Positions 26,775 to 35,488 of a stretch of 64,000 nt of DNA are shown one piece after another. The notes beneath the pieces were generated by a model, which was not told the origin of the DNA, did no database searches, and was given only the letters and a program-made list of their open reading frames with translations. Every line of letters starts with the position of its first letter. The stretch's first letter is position 1. The stretch lies in NCBI RefSeq assembly GCF_001758195.1, contig NZ_MASR01000003.1:248001-312000 (forward strand). The letters run 5' to 3'. Source of the stretch: Pseudohongiella acticola. GTDB taxonomy: Bacteria; Pseudomonadota; Gammaproteobacteria; Pseudomonadales; Pseudohongiellaceae. Both the position numbers and the translations under genes were made by a program.

Positions 26775-27815
26775 ATGATTTTGAGACAGTTGTATGACGC
26801 AGTGTCTTCGACCTACACATATCTGTTGGCAGATGAAAAAACACGGCAGGCGATATTGATTGATCCGGTATTCGAGCAATCCAGACGCGATCTGGCGCTG
26901 CTACAGGAGCTGAATCTTGCCCTGAAAATTGTTGCTGACACCCATGCCCATGCTGACCACATCACCGCCGCCTGGCTTCTCAAACAGAAGACCGGGTGCC
27001 GTATCGCCTCGTCCGCTGCCATCGCCGCCAGTCATGTTGACCTTCCCTTGCAGCACGGCGATGAATTTGGCGTCAACAACATTATTCTGCAGGTGCGCTC
27101 GACGCCGGGACACACCAACGGCTGCACTACATATGTGCTTGCCGATCTCAGCATGGCATTTACCGGAGACACGCTGCTGATACGGGGGTGCGGGCGCAGT
27201 GATTTTCAACAGGGCGACCCGGCTCAACTGTACCGCTCCATCACCGAACAGATTTTCACCCTGCCTGACGATTGCGCGATCTATCCTGCGCATGATTATC
27301 ATGGCCGCACTCGCTCGTCCGTCGCCGAGGAAAAGGCATTCAACCCGCGTGTGGGCGGTGGTGCCAATGAAAGGGATTTTGTGCAATACATGAAGGCCAT
27401 GCAGTTGCCACACCCGAAAAAAATAGACGCTGCCCTGCCTGCCAACATGCGCAGCGGTATGCCGGAAGATGGCCACCTGCCCGACGAACCGGACTGGGCC
27501 GATATACGGACAACCTTCGCCGGCATCGCCGAAGTTGAACCTGAATGGGTGATACAGAATCAGCCTTCGGTGACCATCCTTGATGTCAGAGAGGATGATG
27601 AGCAGGAAGAACGTCTGGAGCCTCTGAACAATGCGCTGAGCATCCCGCTGAGCGAACTGCGCCAACGCATTGCCGAAGTCCCCAGAGACAGACCGGTGGT
27701 GACGTTGTGCCGCTCAGGCAAGCGTTCGTCTCTGGCAGTGAGCATGCTCAAGGAGGCTGGCCACGACAAGGTCGCCAATATTCACGGCGGCGTGTTGCGC
27801 TGGAGAAGCAGCTAA
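26775..27815 (+). CDS. Persulfide dioxygenase-rhodanese fusion
   Basis: A 346-residue two-domain enzyme. Residues 1-235 are an ETHE1-like metallo-beta-lactamase fold: THAHADH (His57, His59, Asp61, His62), GHTNGCTTY, GDTLLIRGCGRSDF and YPAHDYHGRTRSSVAEE supply the mononuclear iron and substrate residues of persulfide dioxygenases. Residues 255-346 are a rhodanese domain with active-site Cys312 in CRSGKRSS. Such fusions oxidise glutathione persulfide to sulfite while the rhodanese moves sulfane sulfur. A clear AGAGGAAG precedes the ATG. It is a single gene divergent from the lipoprotein gene; no sulfide:quinone reductase is nearby, so it may serve general sulfur detoxification. Confidence 0.9.
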   Translation: MILRQLYDAVSSTYTYLLADEKTRQAILIDPVFEQSRRDLALLQELNLALKIVADTHAHADHITAAWLLKQKTGCRIASSAAIAASHVDLPLQHGDEFGVNNIILQVRSTPGHTNGCTTYVLADLSMAFTGDTLLIRGCGRSDFQQGDPAQLYRSITEQIFTLPDDCAIYPAHDYHGRTRSSVAEEKAFNPRVGGGANERDFVQYMKAMQLPHPKKIDAALPANMRSGMPEDGHLPDEPDWADIRTTFAGIAEVEPEWVIQNQPSVTILDVREDDEQEERLEPLNNALSIPLSELRQRIAEVPRDRPVVTLCRSGKRSSLAVSMLKEAGHDKVANIHGGVLRWRSS

Positions 27816-27916
27816 GGCAGAACCTGTTAAGCAGATGTTCATTCACAGCATCGTACGCTGACTCTGACAATCACCAAACCGGATTCAGTTAGCGCCGGGA
27901 TCAGAGGGACGATGAC

Positions 27917-28729
27917 ATGACCCATAAACACCTGTTTAACATTGTGTTGGCAACAATACTGGCTACCGCCAGCAGCATGGCAGCGGCAGACAACGATGCA
28001 GTCAGCAGCTCGTGCGCGACACTGGAATTCATGGCCAAGATGCTGGCGGTAAACGCTACCCTGCCCGCCAATTACGATAACCCGCACCAGATGGCAGATA
28101 TGCAGGTCTCACTTCAGGAGCTGAATCGCCTGGCCTGCCAGCCGGTGCTGTTGACAGAGAACACCCGCTTCAGCAGTCGTTATGGCAATGGGCGTGCGGT
28201 GTCGACGGACCTCTACGACAATGCCTGGTATTTCCCCAACGGGCAGTTATTTGTCGCGCGTCCGGGTCGCGATACCACCGTATACTATCCCAACGGTCAG
28301 GTCATGGCTTTCCGTTGGGCACTCGGCGGACAAACACTGTATTGGCCCAATGGCAACCCCGCCACCTTCAGCTTCAGAACAATCAATGAAGCCTGGTACT
28401 ACCCGGACGGGCACATCATCACCTATCTGGCCGGCGCCCGTGATGAACGCTGGTTCTACCCGTTCGCCCGCCTGGATGGCCAGGTTGGGCAGGAAATGAT
28501 TTCCTCGCACTGGGGCGTGGACGGCGAATCGTTCCAGGCCATCGTCTACACTCAAGACGGTCGCATGTTCATGCAGCGCGAGCGCATTCGCGGCAAGCTG
28601 GTGCTGTCAGAGAACGAATTGCTGGATGTACCGGGTGTGTTGTTGATGCTGACCCGCTTTTATCAGGTCCCTGACAGCGCCAAACAATTCATGCCCGGCG
28701 ACAGCAGTATCACCGGTGCTCCCTGGTAG
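27917..28729 (+). CDS. Secreted protein with YPNG repeats, function unknown
   Basis: A 270-residue protein with a signal peptide ending SMAAA near residue 24. The central part holds about five repeats of 18-19 residues, each opening with an aromatic-rich turn: WYFPNGQLF, VYYPNGQVM, LYWPNGNPA, WYYPDGHII and RWFYPFARL. The pattern resembles MORN/YwqK-type repeats, which build an extended beta-sheet, but I do not recognise a named family. The mature N-terminus has Cys residues in SSCATLEF and LACQPV that may form a disulfide. It stands alone on the plus strand, 101 nt after the rhodanese fusion, and could be in the same unit. Confidence 0.75.
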   Translation: MTHKHLFNIVLATILATASSMAAADNDAVSSSCATLEFMAKMLAVNATLPANYDNPHQMADMQVSLQELNRLACQPVLLTENTRFSSRYGNGRAVSTDLYDNAWYFPNGQLFVARPGRDTTVYYPNGQVMAFRWALGGQTLYWPNGNPATFSFRTINEAWYYPDGHIITYLAGARDERWFYPFARLDGQVGQEMISSHWGVDGESFQAIVYTQDGRMFMQRERIRGKLVLSENELLDVPGVLLMLTRFYQVPDSAKQFMPGDSSITGAPW

Positions 28730-28799
28730 CGTTTTTGGCGCAATTCCGGTGAAAAGCCACACGGCAATGTCTTTTTAAAAAGGGGAGGAGGTCTAAGCA

Positions 28800-28830
28800 G
28801 GTGCGCGCTTCGGTAATGGAGCCGCGCACC
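28800..28830. terminator. Hairpin between two convergent genes
   Basis: A stem of GGTGCGC with GCGCACC, extended by GCT/AGC past one bulged base, lies between the stops of the YPNG protein and the esterase. It is placed as a shared bidirectional terminator, but no U-run follows on either side. A 12-bp palindrome CTTTTTAAAAAG (28771-28782) lies nearby. Confidence 0.35.
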
Positions 28831-28836
28831 AGACGC

Positions 28837-29844
28837 TCAGGGCCGGTTTCCCAGCGCCCGCTGCATGACTTCATATTGTACTGACATCAGATGACCAACA
28901 GAGCGCCGCCAGTATTCCGAGTTGTGACGTCCGCGCGCCTGCATGTAGTCAAAGGGAACGTCATTGATTAGCAGGATCTGCATAAACTCCCGCGCCTGCT
29001 CGATCAGATTGTCATCAGTACCGCTGTCCAGATAAATATGTGGTAGCTGGCTTTTGGCAACGTCGTAGATAATATGGAACGGATCATAGGCCTGGGCCTG
29101 CTCGACAGTTTCGAAGTCTCGCCCCTGCGGGTGCCGCTCGTCCTGGCTGCTGAAACCCGGTATATCAATGATTTGCGAAATGAATGCATCGGCCTGCGCC
29201 AGCTCCGGCGATGAATCAACACTGCGCGGCACTGGCGCTGGCTGGCCTTCCTCTATCGCGGTGGCGCGATTGCGGGCGTGTGCCAGCGCGCCACTGGTGC
29301 TGGCCATCGACACAAACAGTTGTGGGTGACGAAGCCCCAACATGATGGCGCCATACCCGCCCATGGAGAGCCCTGCGATAGCTCTGCCTTCGCGCTGGGC
29401 CCGGGTGCGAAAATTACTGTCCACATAGCCAATCACATCCTGCACGATATGATCTTCCCAGTTGTTGCGTTGACGGCCTTCACTACTGGCGTAGTTGATA
29501 TACCAGCTATTGCCAGCATCAGGCATCACCACGATCAGATCCGAAAAATTACGCGCATAAAAAGCGGCGCCAAGATTACGCCCCCAGACGGTGTAATTCT
29601 GCATATACCCGTGCAGCAGATACAAAACCGGATACCGGGAATCAGATTCGCTGTAATCGGGTGGCAACACGATATCAAACTTCATTTGCCGCGCCACTGC
29701 CGGACTGAAAAAGGACACGGTCTGCAGGCCTGCGGGTCGTTCCGCCGGCACTGGCTGCGCCCACAATTGCGGCGCTGTCAGCAATAGCACTGATAGCATG
29801 AATGCGGACACAATCTGTTTGTCGGGTCGCCTGAAGCTCATCAC
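28837..29844 (-). CDS. Secreted esterase, Esterase-D/FrmB-like family
   Basis: A 335-residue alpha/beta hydrolase with a signal peptide ending QLWAQ near residue 30. Family features are PVLYLLHGYMQN at about 70-81 (oxyanion-hole region), the nucleophile elbow GLSMGGYG, an Asp in the DSGTDDN turn and the catalytic His in ARGRHNSEYWR. PF00756 members include S-formylglutathione hydrolases and acyltransferases; because this one is exported, a role on extracellular esters is more likely. Initiation may be GTG 29844 or the ATG next to it. The gene is upstream of nothing obvious; a small lipoprotein gene lies 22 nt before it on the same strand and may be cotranscribed. Confidence 0.85.
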   Translation of the reverse strand: MMSFRRPDKQIVSAFMLSVLLLTAPQLWAQPVPAERPAGLQTVSFFSPAVARQMKFDIVLPPDYSESDSRYPVLYLLHGYMQNYTVWGRNLGAAFYARNFSDLIVVMPDAGNSWYINYASSEGRQRNNWEDHIVQDVIGYVDSNFRTRAQREGRAIAGLSMGGYGAIMLGLRHPQLFVSMASTSGALAHARNRATAIEEGQPAPVPRSVDSSPELAQADAFISQIIDIPGFSSQDERHPQGRDFETVEQAQAYDPFHIIYDVAKSQLPHIYLDSGTDDNLIEQAREFMQILLINDVPFDYMQARGRHNSEYWRRSVGHLMSVQYEVMQRALGNRP

Positions 29845-29866
29845 ATGTTCCGTCTATTCCGTGTAT

Positions 29867-30295
29867 TTAAAGAGGGATGGGGCCCGACGAGAAACGCTCC
29901 CGATCAGCCTCCGTGGCATCTTCCCGGCACTCTCCCCTTACCGAAAAGCTGTTCAGGGTCTGTTCCCGGTACAGTTCAAAGAACCCTTCCCGGCAATACG
30001 CTGTTCTTTCCATGATCAGCGTGAGTCGCTGTTCGATGTAGCGCTCCCCCATCAACAGATCATCGTCCCGCCCGCGTGTACGATCCATGCTGGCAGCACC
30101 ACGGCCCTGGTCCGGTCGCAAATAATCACGCTGCAGGATAAAAAATTTGGTGCCTTCGGTAGTGATTTCTGGCACCAGACGCTCATCTGCCGGCGGTGCC
30201 AGATAACCTGCTGTGCCGCTGCACGCCGCCAGGCCCACCACAGAAATCAGAACCAGGACAAACTTGAATGACATACTGTACCGCTGTACTCGCAT
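29867..30295 (-). CDS. Small lipoprotein, function unknown
   Basis: A 142-residue protein with a lipoprotein signal ending VGLAAC (Cys near 24 of this start), followed by Ser, an outer-membrane sorting context. The mature part is charged, with a DRTRGRDDDLLMGERYIEQR stretch and two Cys (AYCREG, GECRED) that could form a disulfide. I do not recognise the family. The ATG at 30295 is preferred because GCGAGGA precedes it; an ORF start at 30337 would add 14 unlikely residues. The esterase gene follows 22 nt downstream, so the two may share a transcript. Confidence 0.65.
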   Translation of the reverse strand: MRVQRYSMSFKFVLVLISVVGLAACSGTAGYLAPPADERLVPEITTEGTKFFILQRDYLRPDQGRGAASMDRTRGRDDDLLMGERYIEQRLTLIMERTAYCREGFFELYREQTLNSFSVRGECREDATEADRERFSSGPIPL

Positions 30296-30415
30296 AATGT
30301 CCTCGCCAAGACCCGCTTCTGGTTGAATTCGCCGCAAAGGGAAACTCTAAAGTCACTGGCGAGCAAAGGCAAGCGCTGACTTGTCCTGAACTGGACTATA
30401 TCAGCGCGCACTGAC

Positions 30416-31441
30416 ATGATTGACACCGCTCTGGCGCGAACCCTATCCAGAACAAACCACAAGGCCAGACCACAAGAGCCAAACCGGATGACCCCGACAC
30501 AAGAAAACAGCCCCGTCAGACAGGACCTGAAGCCATTCGGCAGTTATCGACCGAACCCCGTATTGGGCTGGTTGCTGGCGTTGTGTCACCGCGAACACGG
30601 CCCGCGCAGCAGCCGGTTGCTGGCACCCGTACTACGAAAAATCATGACAAAACTGACGCCATTGCCTGTCGACATCTGCGTCGGCGGAATGAAGCTGCGA
30701 TGTCAATTCACCGACAACTATTCCGAGAAAAAATTCGTTTTCACGCCGTGGCGCTACGACCGTCAGGAGCGCAGGCTGTTACAGGACAGCCTGCCAGCCA
30801 ATGGCGTTTTCCTGGACATCGGCGCCAATATCGGACTGTACACACTCAGCGCCATGCAGGTCATCGGTGCAGCCGGCCGTGTTCTGGCATTTGAACCCAA
30901 CCCGGCGACGCGACAACGCCTATTATTCAATACCGCAGCAAATAAATCGCCTGCCAATGCCACCGCTCTGACTGTCCTGGACATAGGCATCGCTGACGCT
31001 GACAGTCAGTTTGTATTGCAACTGGACAGCAGTAATCTGGGCGCCAGCAGCATCACCAATAACAACCGCTCACGCCTGGGGAACGCTGATTCGCGCAGGA
31101 CTGAGGTGACCATCAACTGCAAGCCCCTGTTAAGCGTACTGCAGGAGCAGCAGATCAATGCCATTGATGTTATTAAAATCGATATCGAGGGTGCCGAAGA
31201 CAAGGCCATGTGCCCTTATCTTAGAGATGCCCCCGCTGCGCTACTGGCAAAACTCATCATCATCGAAAATTCGCCGCATTTGTGGCAGGAAGATATTTTT
31301 GCCCTGCTGAAACAGCGAGGCTACCGGCGTATACTGCATAACCGGATGAATTCCGCCTTTTTGTTATCGACTCAACCGACAACGCAGACACCCGGAGAGG
31401 CGCCCGGTATCGCCGCAGACCCTGAGAGAGAAAACTCATGA
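30416..31441 (+). CDS. FkbM-family methyltransferase
   Basis: A 341-residue protein. The SAM-binding core begins FLDIGANIGLYTLSAM, and continues with AFEPNPATRQRL and the FkbM signature KIDIEGAEDKAM, which ends in a helix before LLAKLIIIENSP. FkbM methyltransferases often methylate sugars or polyketide hydroxyls. The upstream 100 residues are basic and may form a separate module. The start is uncertain: ATG 30416 and ATG 30488 (MTPTQEN) are both possible, neither with a good ribosome-binding site. Its stop overlaps the next gene as ATGA, so it is coupled to a glycosyltransferase. Confidence 0.82.
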   Translation: MIDTALARTLSRTNHKARPQEPNRMTPTQENSPVRQDLKPFGSYRPNPVLGWLLALCHREHGPRSSRLLAPVLRKIMTKLTPLPVDICVGGMKLRCQFTDNYSEKKFVFTPWRYDRQERRLLQDSLPANGVFLDIGANIGLYTLSAMQVIGAAGRVLAFEPNPATRQRLLFNTAANKSPANATALTVLDIGIADADSQFVLQLDSSNLGASSITNNNRSRLGNADSRRTEVTINCKPLLSVLQEQQINAIDVIKIDIEGAEDKAMCPYLRDAPAALLAKLIIIENSPHLWQEDIFALLKQRGYRRILHNRMNSAFLLSTQPTTQTPGEAPGIAADPERENS

Positions 31442-32262
31442 AGCTGTCCGTTATTGTCACGACCTACAACTCCCCGGCCTGGCTGGAGAAGGTCATTTGG
31501 GGCTACAGTGTGCAGACTCACACGGATTTCGAACTGATTATCGGAGATGATGGGTCAGGACCTGAGACTCGCGCCCTGCTGGACCAGCTGCGCTCTGAAA
31601 CCGGCCTGGATATCAAACATATCTGGCAGCAAGACGAAGGTTTTCGTAAATGCGCCATTCTGAACAAGGCCATCGCCAGTGCCAGCGGTGACTATCTGGT
31701 GTTTTCTGACGGGGACTGTATTCCACGCTGCGATTTCCTCGCAGTACACGCCCGTGAAGCTGAACCGGGTTACTACCTTTCCGGCGGCTATCACAAGCTC
31801 CCCATGTCTACCAGCACTCGCATCAACCGCGATGACGTGCTCAGTGGCCGTTGTTTTGACCTGTCATGGCTGAAGCAGCACGACCTGCCTGCAAGCTACA
31901 AGAACAGCAAACTGACTGCCGGCCCGAAACGCGCCAGGTGGTTCAATCGTTTAACGCCGACCCGATGCAACTTCAAAGGCTCCAACGGTTCAGCGTGGCG
32001 CCAGGATGTGCTCGACATCAATGGTTTTGATGAGCGCATGGCCTGGGGAGGACTCGATCGGGAGTTCGGTGTACGACTGATCAACCTCGGCATCAAGCCC
32101 AAACACGTGCGCTATAACGCCATTGTTATCCACCTGGATCATAAGCGCGGTTACAAAGACCCGGCCACCGTGAAGGCAAATAAATCACTGCGTCTGGAAA
32201 ATGCAAAAAATGGCGTTTACTGGACAGACCATGGCATTACAAAGCAGCAAGAGGCAGAATAA
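31438..32262 (+). CDS. Glycosyltransferase family 2
   Basis: A 274-residue inverting GT-A glycosyltransferase. The N-terminus LSVIVTTYNSPAWLEKVI is the nucleotide-binding start, ELIIGDDGSG and FSDGDC supply the metal/nucleotide acids (DGD being the DxD equivalent), and the C-terminal segment NFKGSNGSAWRQDVLDINGF followed by DERMAWGGLDREFG is typical of galactosyl-type acceptor regions. It is translationally coupled to the FkbM methyltransferase, so the pair probably makes a methylated glycan on a lipid or surface molecule (inference). The acceptor cannot be deduced. Confidence 0.85.
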   Translation: MKLSVIVTTYNSPAWLEKVIWGYSVQTHTDFELIIGDDGSGPETRALLDQLRSETGLDIKHIWQQDEGFRKCAILNKAIASASGDYLVFSDGDCIPRCDFLAVHAREAEPGYYLSGGYHKLPMSTSTRINRDDVLSGRCFDLSWLKQHDLPASYKNSKLTAGPKRARWFNRLTPTRCNFKGSNGSAWRQDVLDINGFDERMAWGGLDREFGVRLINLGIKPKHVRYNAIVIHLDHKRGYKDPATVKANKSLRLENAKNGVYWTDHGITKQQEAE

Positions 32263-32290
32263 GGCAGTTCAGGAAATCGTTTAGCAACCC

Positions 32291-34033
32291 TCAGGCGCGC
32301 ACGATGGTCCGGTTGCGACCCGCGTCTTTTGCCTCGTAAAGTGCCAGGTCAACTTTCATCAGGATTTCTGCAGGTGACAACCTGACATTCTGATCGATCG
32401 CTGTTATGACGCCCGCACTCAAAGTATGACGAATCATCTGCCCGCCAAACAGAGTCGGCCGCTCGGAGAAGCGGATTCGGATTCGTTCAACAATCTGCTC
32501 CACGGTTTCTACGTTGTCGGCCTGCAGCAACAGCACAAACTCGTCCCCACCATAGCGAATGCAGGTGTCATCGCCGCGACTATGCTGCTGCAGAATATCC
32601 GCTAGCCGGCACAGAACAACATCACCGGCATCATGACCGTATCGATCATTGACACTCTTGAATTCATCCAGATCGATCAGCCCCAGAAAAACCGGCACAC
32701 CGGTCTGTTCAAAGCGCCTGACCAGACGCTGGTACGTTTCCACTAACAGACGCCGGTTGCCCAGACCCGTTAACGGGTCCCTGTGCGCCAGATTCAGCGC
32801 CTCGCGCCGCTCTTTGTCTATCTGCATGACGCGCTCGCCAATGGCCACCATCAACAACAGCACTTCAACCGACGTGCTGACCTGTACCATTGCCAACACA
32901 GCGTCCATGCTCCAGCCCGGAAACGATGTCGCCGCATTGAGTACAGCCAGCGTCAGCGTCAGTGAATACATCAACCAGGCAACACAAAACCAGCGCGCAT
33001 GCCTCACACCACGCTGCCAGGCCCGCAGGCCCACGATGGGTAATGACAACGTCGATGCCAGCGCCAGATAAGACAGCATCAACACAATGTCATGACTGCC
33101 AAGCAGACGCAGCGCAGCAGCCGCCACCATCAACGCCTGCGCGTACCACATCGCACGGTTGATACGCGGCATTACATCTGACAGGCGCAGAAAATGTCGC
33201 GAAAACTGAAAGGCGCAGAACGCAAATAACAGATAGGCCAGGTGGAACCCCTGGTTCTGCAAATACACATTATCTGACCACAAATACTGGAAGCCCACGC
33301 CATTGAGCAGGCCCCACATCAACATTGTGCTGCCAACAAACGCCGCGTAGTAGGCGGCACTTGGCTGGCGCATGATCAGCGCCAGCATCAGTGATCCCAG
33401 CAACAATACGGACAATACGCCATACCAGGCACCAAACAGCAGATACTCAGCGCGACTGCGATCATCAAAATAGCGTCGCTCATAAATCGAGAACTCAAGC
33501 CTCATGGCATCTGCCTGCTCGTAGCTCAGCGCGACATAAACGTCTGTGACCGCCCCTGCGGGCGTGTCGTGCTCAAAGGCCAGTTTGCGATAGTCCAGCA
33601 TTCTGGACGAGAAAGGCTGTTGATCAGTCAGCAGACGACTGCCGAACTCAGGGACAGCGCGGGCAACGCCGGTATCCCCGCGATCACGAAAATACACCTG
33701 CATGTTATCCAGATAGTTACTGTCCCCGTGAAATACCCAGCCCATCGACTGGCTGGCACTGTTGACAACACTGAACCGGAGCCAATGCACTTTATTTGTC
33801 AGACCGCGGGAAATGTCAGTCGGCCACAAGGTCTGGAAACCCAGACGCCGGGCTTCCTCTAACGACACCGCAGCGTCGCTGACCGAGAACTCAGCTATTC
33901 CGACCAACCGCGTTGCATCTTGCAAGTTAATGTCGACGGCGGGCAACGCCTGTGCGTTCACTTGCCCGGCTGCGAGCAACGCCCACAGCAGCAGGCCGAA
34001 GATGAACTGCGCTGCGCGAACGACACTGACCAT
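32291..34033 (-). CDS. 7TM-DISM diguanylate cyclase
   Basis: A 580-residue membrane sensor. A signal peptide (about 1-27) precedes a periplasmic 7TMR-DISM2-type domain (about 40-185), seven membrane helices (about 190-395), a short helix and a GGDEF domain. The active site is YGGDEF (GGDEF at 495-499). Five residues before it is RGDD (486-489), a full RxxD inhibitory site, so product inhibition by c-di-GMP is expected. The domain is likely active, making c-di-GMP in response to an external ligand. It is convergent with the glycosyltransferase. No EAL partner is near. Confidence 0.93.
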   Translation of the reverse strand: MVSVVRAAQFIFGLLLWALLAAGQVNAQALPAVDINLQDATRLVGIAEFSVSDAAVSLEEARRLGFQTLWPTDISRGLTNKVHWLRFSVVNSASQSMGWVFHGDSNYLDNMQVYFRDRGDTGVARAVPEFGSRLLTDQQPFSSRMLDYRKLAFEHDTPAGAVTDVYVALSYEQADAMRLEFSIYERRYFDDRSRAEYLLFGAWYGVLSVLLLGSLMLALIMRQPSAAYYAAFVGSTMLMWGLLNGVGFQYLWSDNVYLQNQGFHLAYLLFAFCAFQFSRHFLRLSDVMPRINRAMWYAQALMVAAAALRLLGSHDIVLMLSYLALASTLSLPIVGLRAWQRGVRHARWFCVAWLMYSLTLTLAVLNAATSFPGWSMDAVLAMVQVSTSVEVLLLMVAIGERVMQIDKERREALNLAHRDPLTGLGNRRLLVETYQRLVRRFEQTGVPVFLGLIDLDEFKSVNDRYGHDAGDVVLCRLADILQQHSRGDDTCIRYGGDEFVLLLQADNVETVEQIVERIRIRFSERPTLFGGQMIRHTLSAGVITAIDQNVRLSPAEILMKVDLALYEAKDAGRNRTIVRA

Positions 34034-34051
34034 TAGACTGATTCCCGGAAT

Positions 34052-35323
34052 TTATCGGGTTATCGACTGAGACAGCAAAGACTTGAACAATGCTGACAAA
34101 TTAAATGCGCCTGACGGCTCTATCTGCATCATCAGCACGGCAACGGTGCCAGTTTCAGGGTCCGCCCAGGAGAATGTCCCCAGAGAGCCATTCCAGCCAA
34201 ATTCCCCGTTGTTGCGGGCAAAACCGCTTTCGGTGTTATCGATGACGACGCTGAACCCATACCCCCAACCCAGATCCCGCATGGGACGTTGCGGATTCAA
34301 TGCGATTGGCAGCAGGTCGGCGGGCAGCTGATTGGTGGTCATCAGCTCGACGCCGGCATTGCCGAGCACTCGCTGTCCGTCGAGTGTACCGTCGTTCATG
34401 AACACCTGCAGAAACCGCAGGTAATCCGGCACCGTGCTGACCAGACCCGCCGCACCTTCAAGCAATGGCGGGTCGCGCGTGATCGGAACGCTCATGTCAG
34501 GTTGCCGCTGCATGCCCTGGGAGCCTAACCCATAAACCTGCACCAACTGGTCGATTTTATCATCGGGCACATAAAAGCCAGTGTCGCGCATGCCCACGGG
34601 GATGAAAATTGCTGTCTGCAGATAATCATCCAGCGGCTGCCCGGAGGCTATTTCGACTACCCGCCCCAGTATGGTGGTCGAGATACTGTAATTCCACAAA
34701 ATCCCCGGCTCTGCGATTAGCGGCACTTGCGCCACTTTTTCTGCCAGCTGAGCCAGGGTGTCTGCACGCGAACGCACGCCACGCTCCCGATACAGGCTGC
34801 TGTTGCGATGACTCAGACCGCTGGTATGAAGCAAAAGATCAGCGATGGTGATCTGCCGCGAGGACGCTCGCGTGACGGCATCAGGGTCGGCCGCGTTGTC
34901 AGATACCGTCATGCCTGAAAAGACCGGAATATAGCGGGCAACCGGATCCTGCAGACTCAGCTGGCCGTCCTCAATCAACTGCATGGCCGCCAGCGACACG
35001 ATGGGTTTGCTCATGGAGCGAATCTGGAACATGGCATCGGGACGCATGGGGATCTGTTGTTCCACATCCTGCCAGCCCATACTTTCCAGATAAACGATCT
35101 GCCCATGACGGGCAATGCCGGCCACGATACCCGGTATATGCCCGGCATCGACATAGTGCTGTAAGGTTTCGGTGATCAGTGCCAGCCGCGCCGGTGAGAA
35201 TCCGGAAGCTTCGGGCTCGGCCCGTGGCAGTGCCAACACCGGTCCGGTCACACTCATCGCAACCGCCATACTCACTGACGTGAGCACAGCCTTGTAGACA
35301 CGGCGGATAACAAATAAGTTCAT
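34052..35323 (-). CDS. Secreted serine hydrolase of the class C beta-lactamase family
   Basis: A 423-residue exported hydrolase. The signal peptide ends PVLALP near residue 33. The SxxK motif is SMSK at 103-106 (RSMSKPIVSLAAMQL), followed by DPVARYIP, LLHTSGL and the YxN-like WNYSIST. The closing HxG/KTG region is weak, so esterase or peptidase activity is as likely as lactamase. ATG 35323 was chosen because it opens the signal peptide; a longer frame to 35431 runs through the terminator hairpin of the upstream gene. It is the only gene in its transcription unit that I can see. Confidence 0.85.
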   Translation of the reverse strand: MNLFVIRRVYKAVLTSVSMAVAMSVTGPVLALPRAEPEASGFSPARLALITETLQHYVDAGHIPGIVAGIARHGQIVYLESMGWQDVEQQIPMRPDAMFQIRSMSKPIVSLAAMQLIEDGQLSLQDPVARYIPVFSGMTVSDNAADPDAVTRASSRQITIADLLLHTSGLSHRNSSLYRERGVRSRADTLAQLAEKVAQVPLIAEPGILWNYSISTTILGRVVEIASGQPLDDYLQTAIFIPVGMRDTGFYVPDDKIDQLVQVYGLGSQGMQRQPDMSVPITRDPPLLEGAAGLVSTVPDYLRFLQVFMNDGTLDGQRVLGNAGVELMTTNQLPADLLPIALNPQRPMRDLGWGYGFSVVIDNTESGFARNNGEFGWNGSLGTFSWADPETGTVAVLMMQIEPSGAFNLSALFKSLLSQSITR

Positions 35324-35393
35324 GATAATTTCAACACCCGGAGCCAGACATGGCATTGTTTTACACCAGCCGGATCGGTGATACAAGCGCCAT

Positions 35394-35424
35394 AAAAAAA
35401 GGGAAGCATTGCTGCTTCCCTTTT
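35394..35424 (-). terminator. Intrinsic terminator after the copper monooxygenase gene
   Basis: An 8-bp stem GGGAAGCA/TGCTTCCC with a four-base loop has seven A on its left and TTTT on its right. Read on the minus strand the hairpin is followed by a run of T, a classical rho-independent terminator, 65 nt downstream of the monooxygenase stop. The four T on the other side also make it usable in reverse. Confidence 0.85.
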
Positions 35425-35488
35425 CCATCATCGTTTTTAACCCCGCTTATCCCGAAGCAATACTGCCTTCGAAATCAGGATCAACGAA

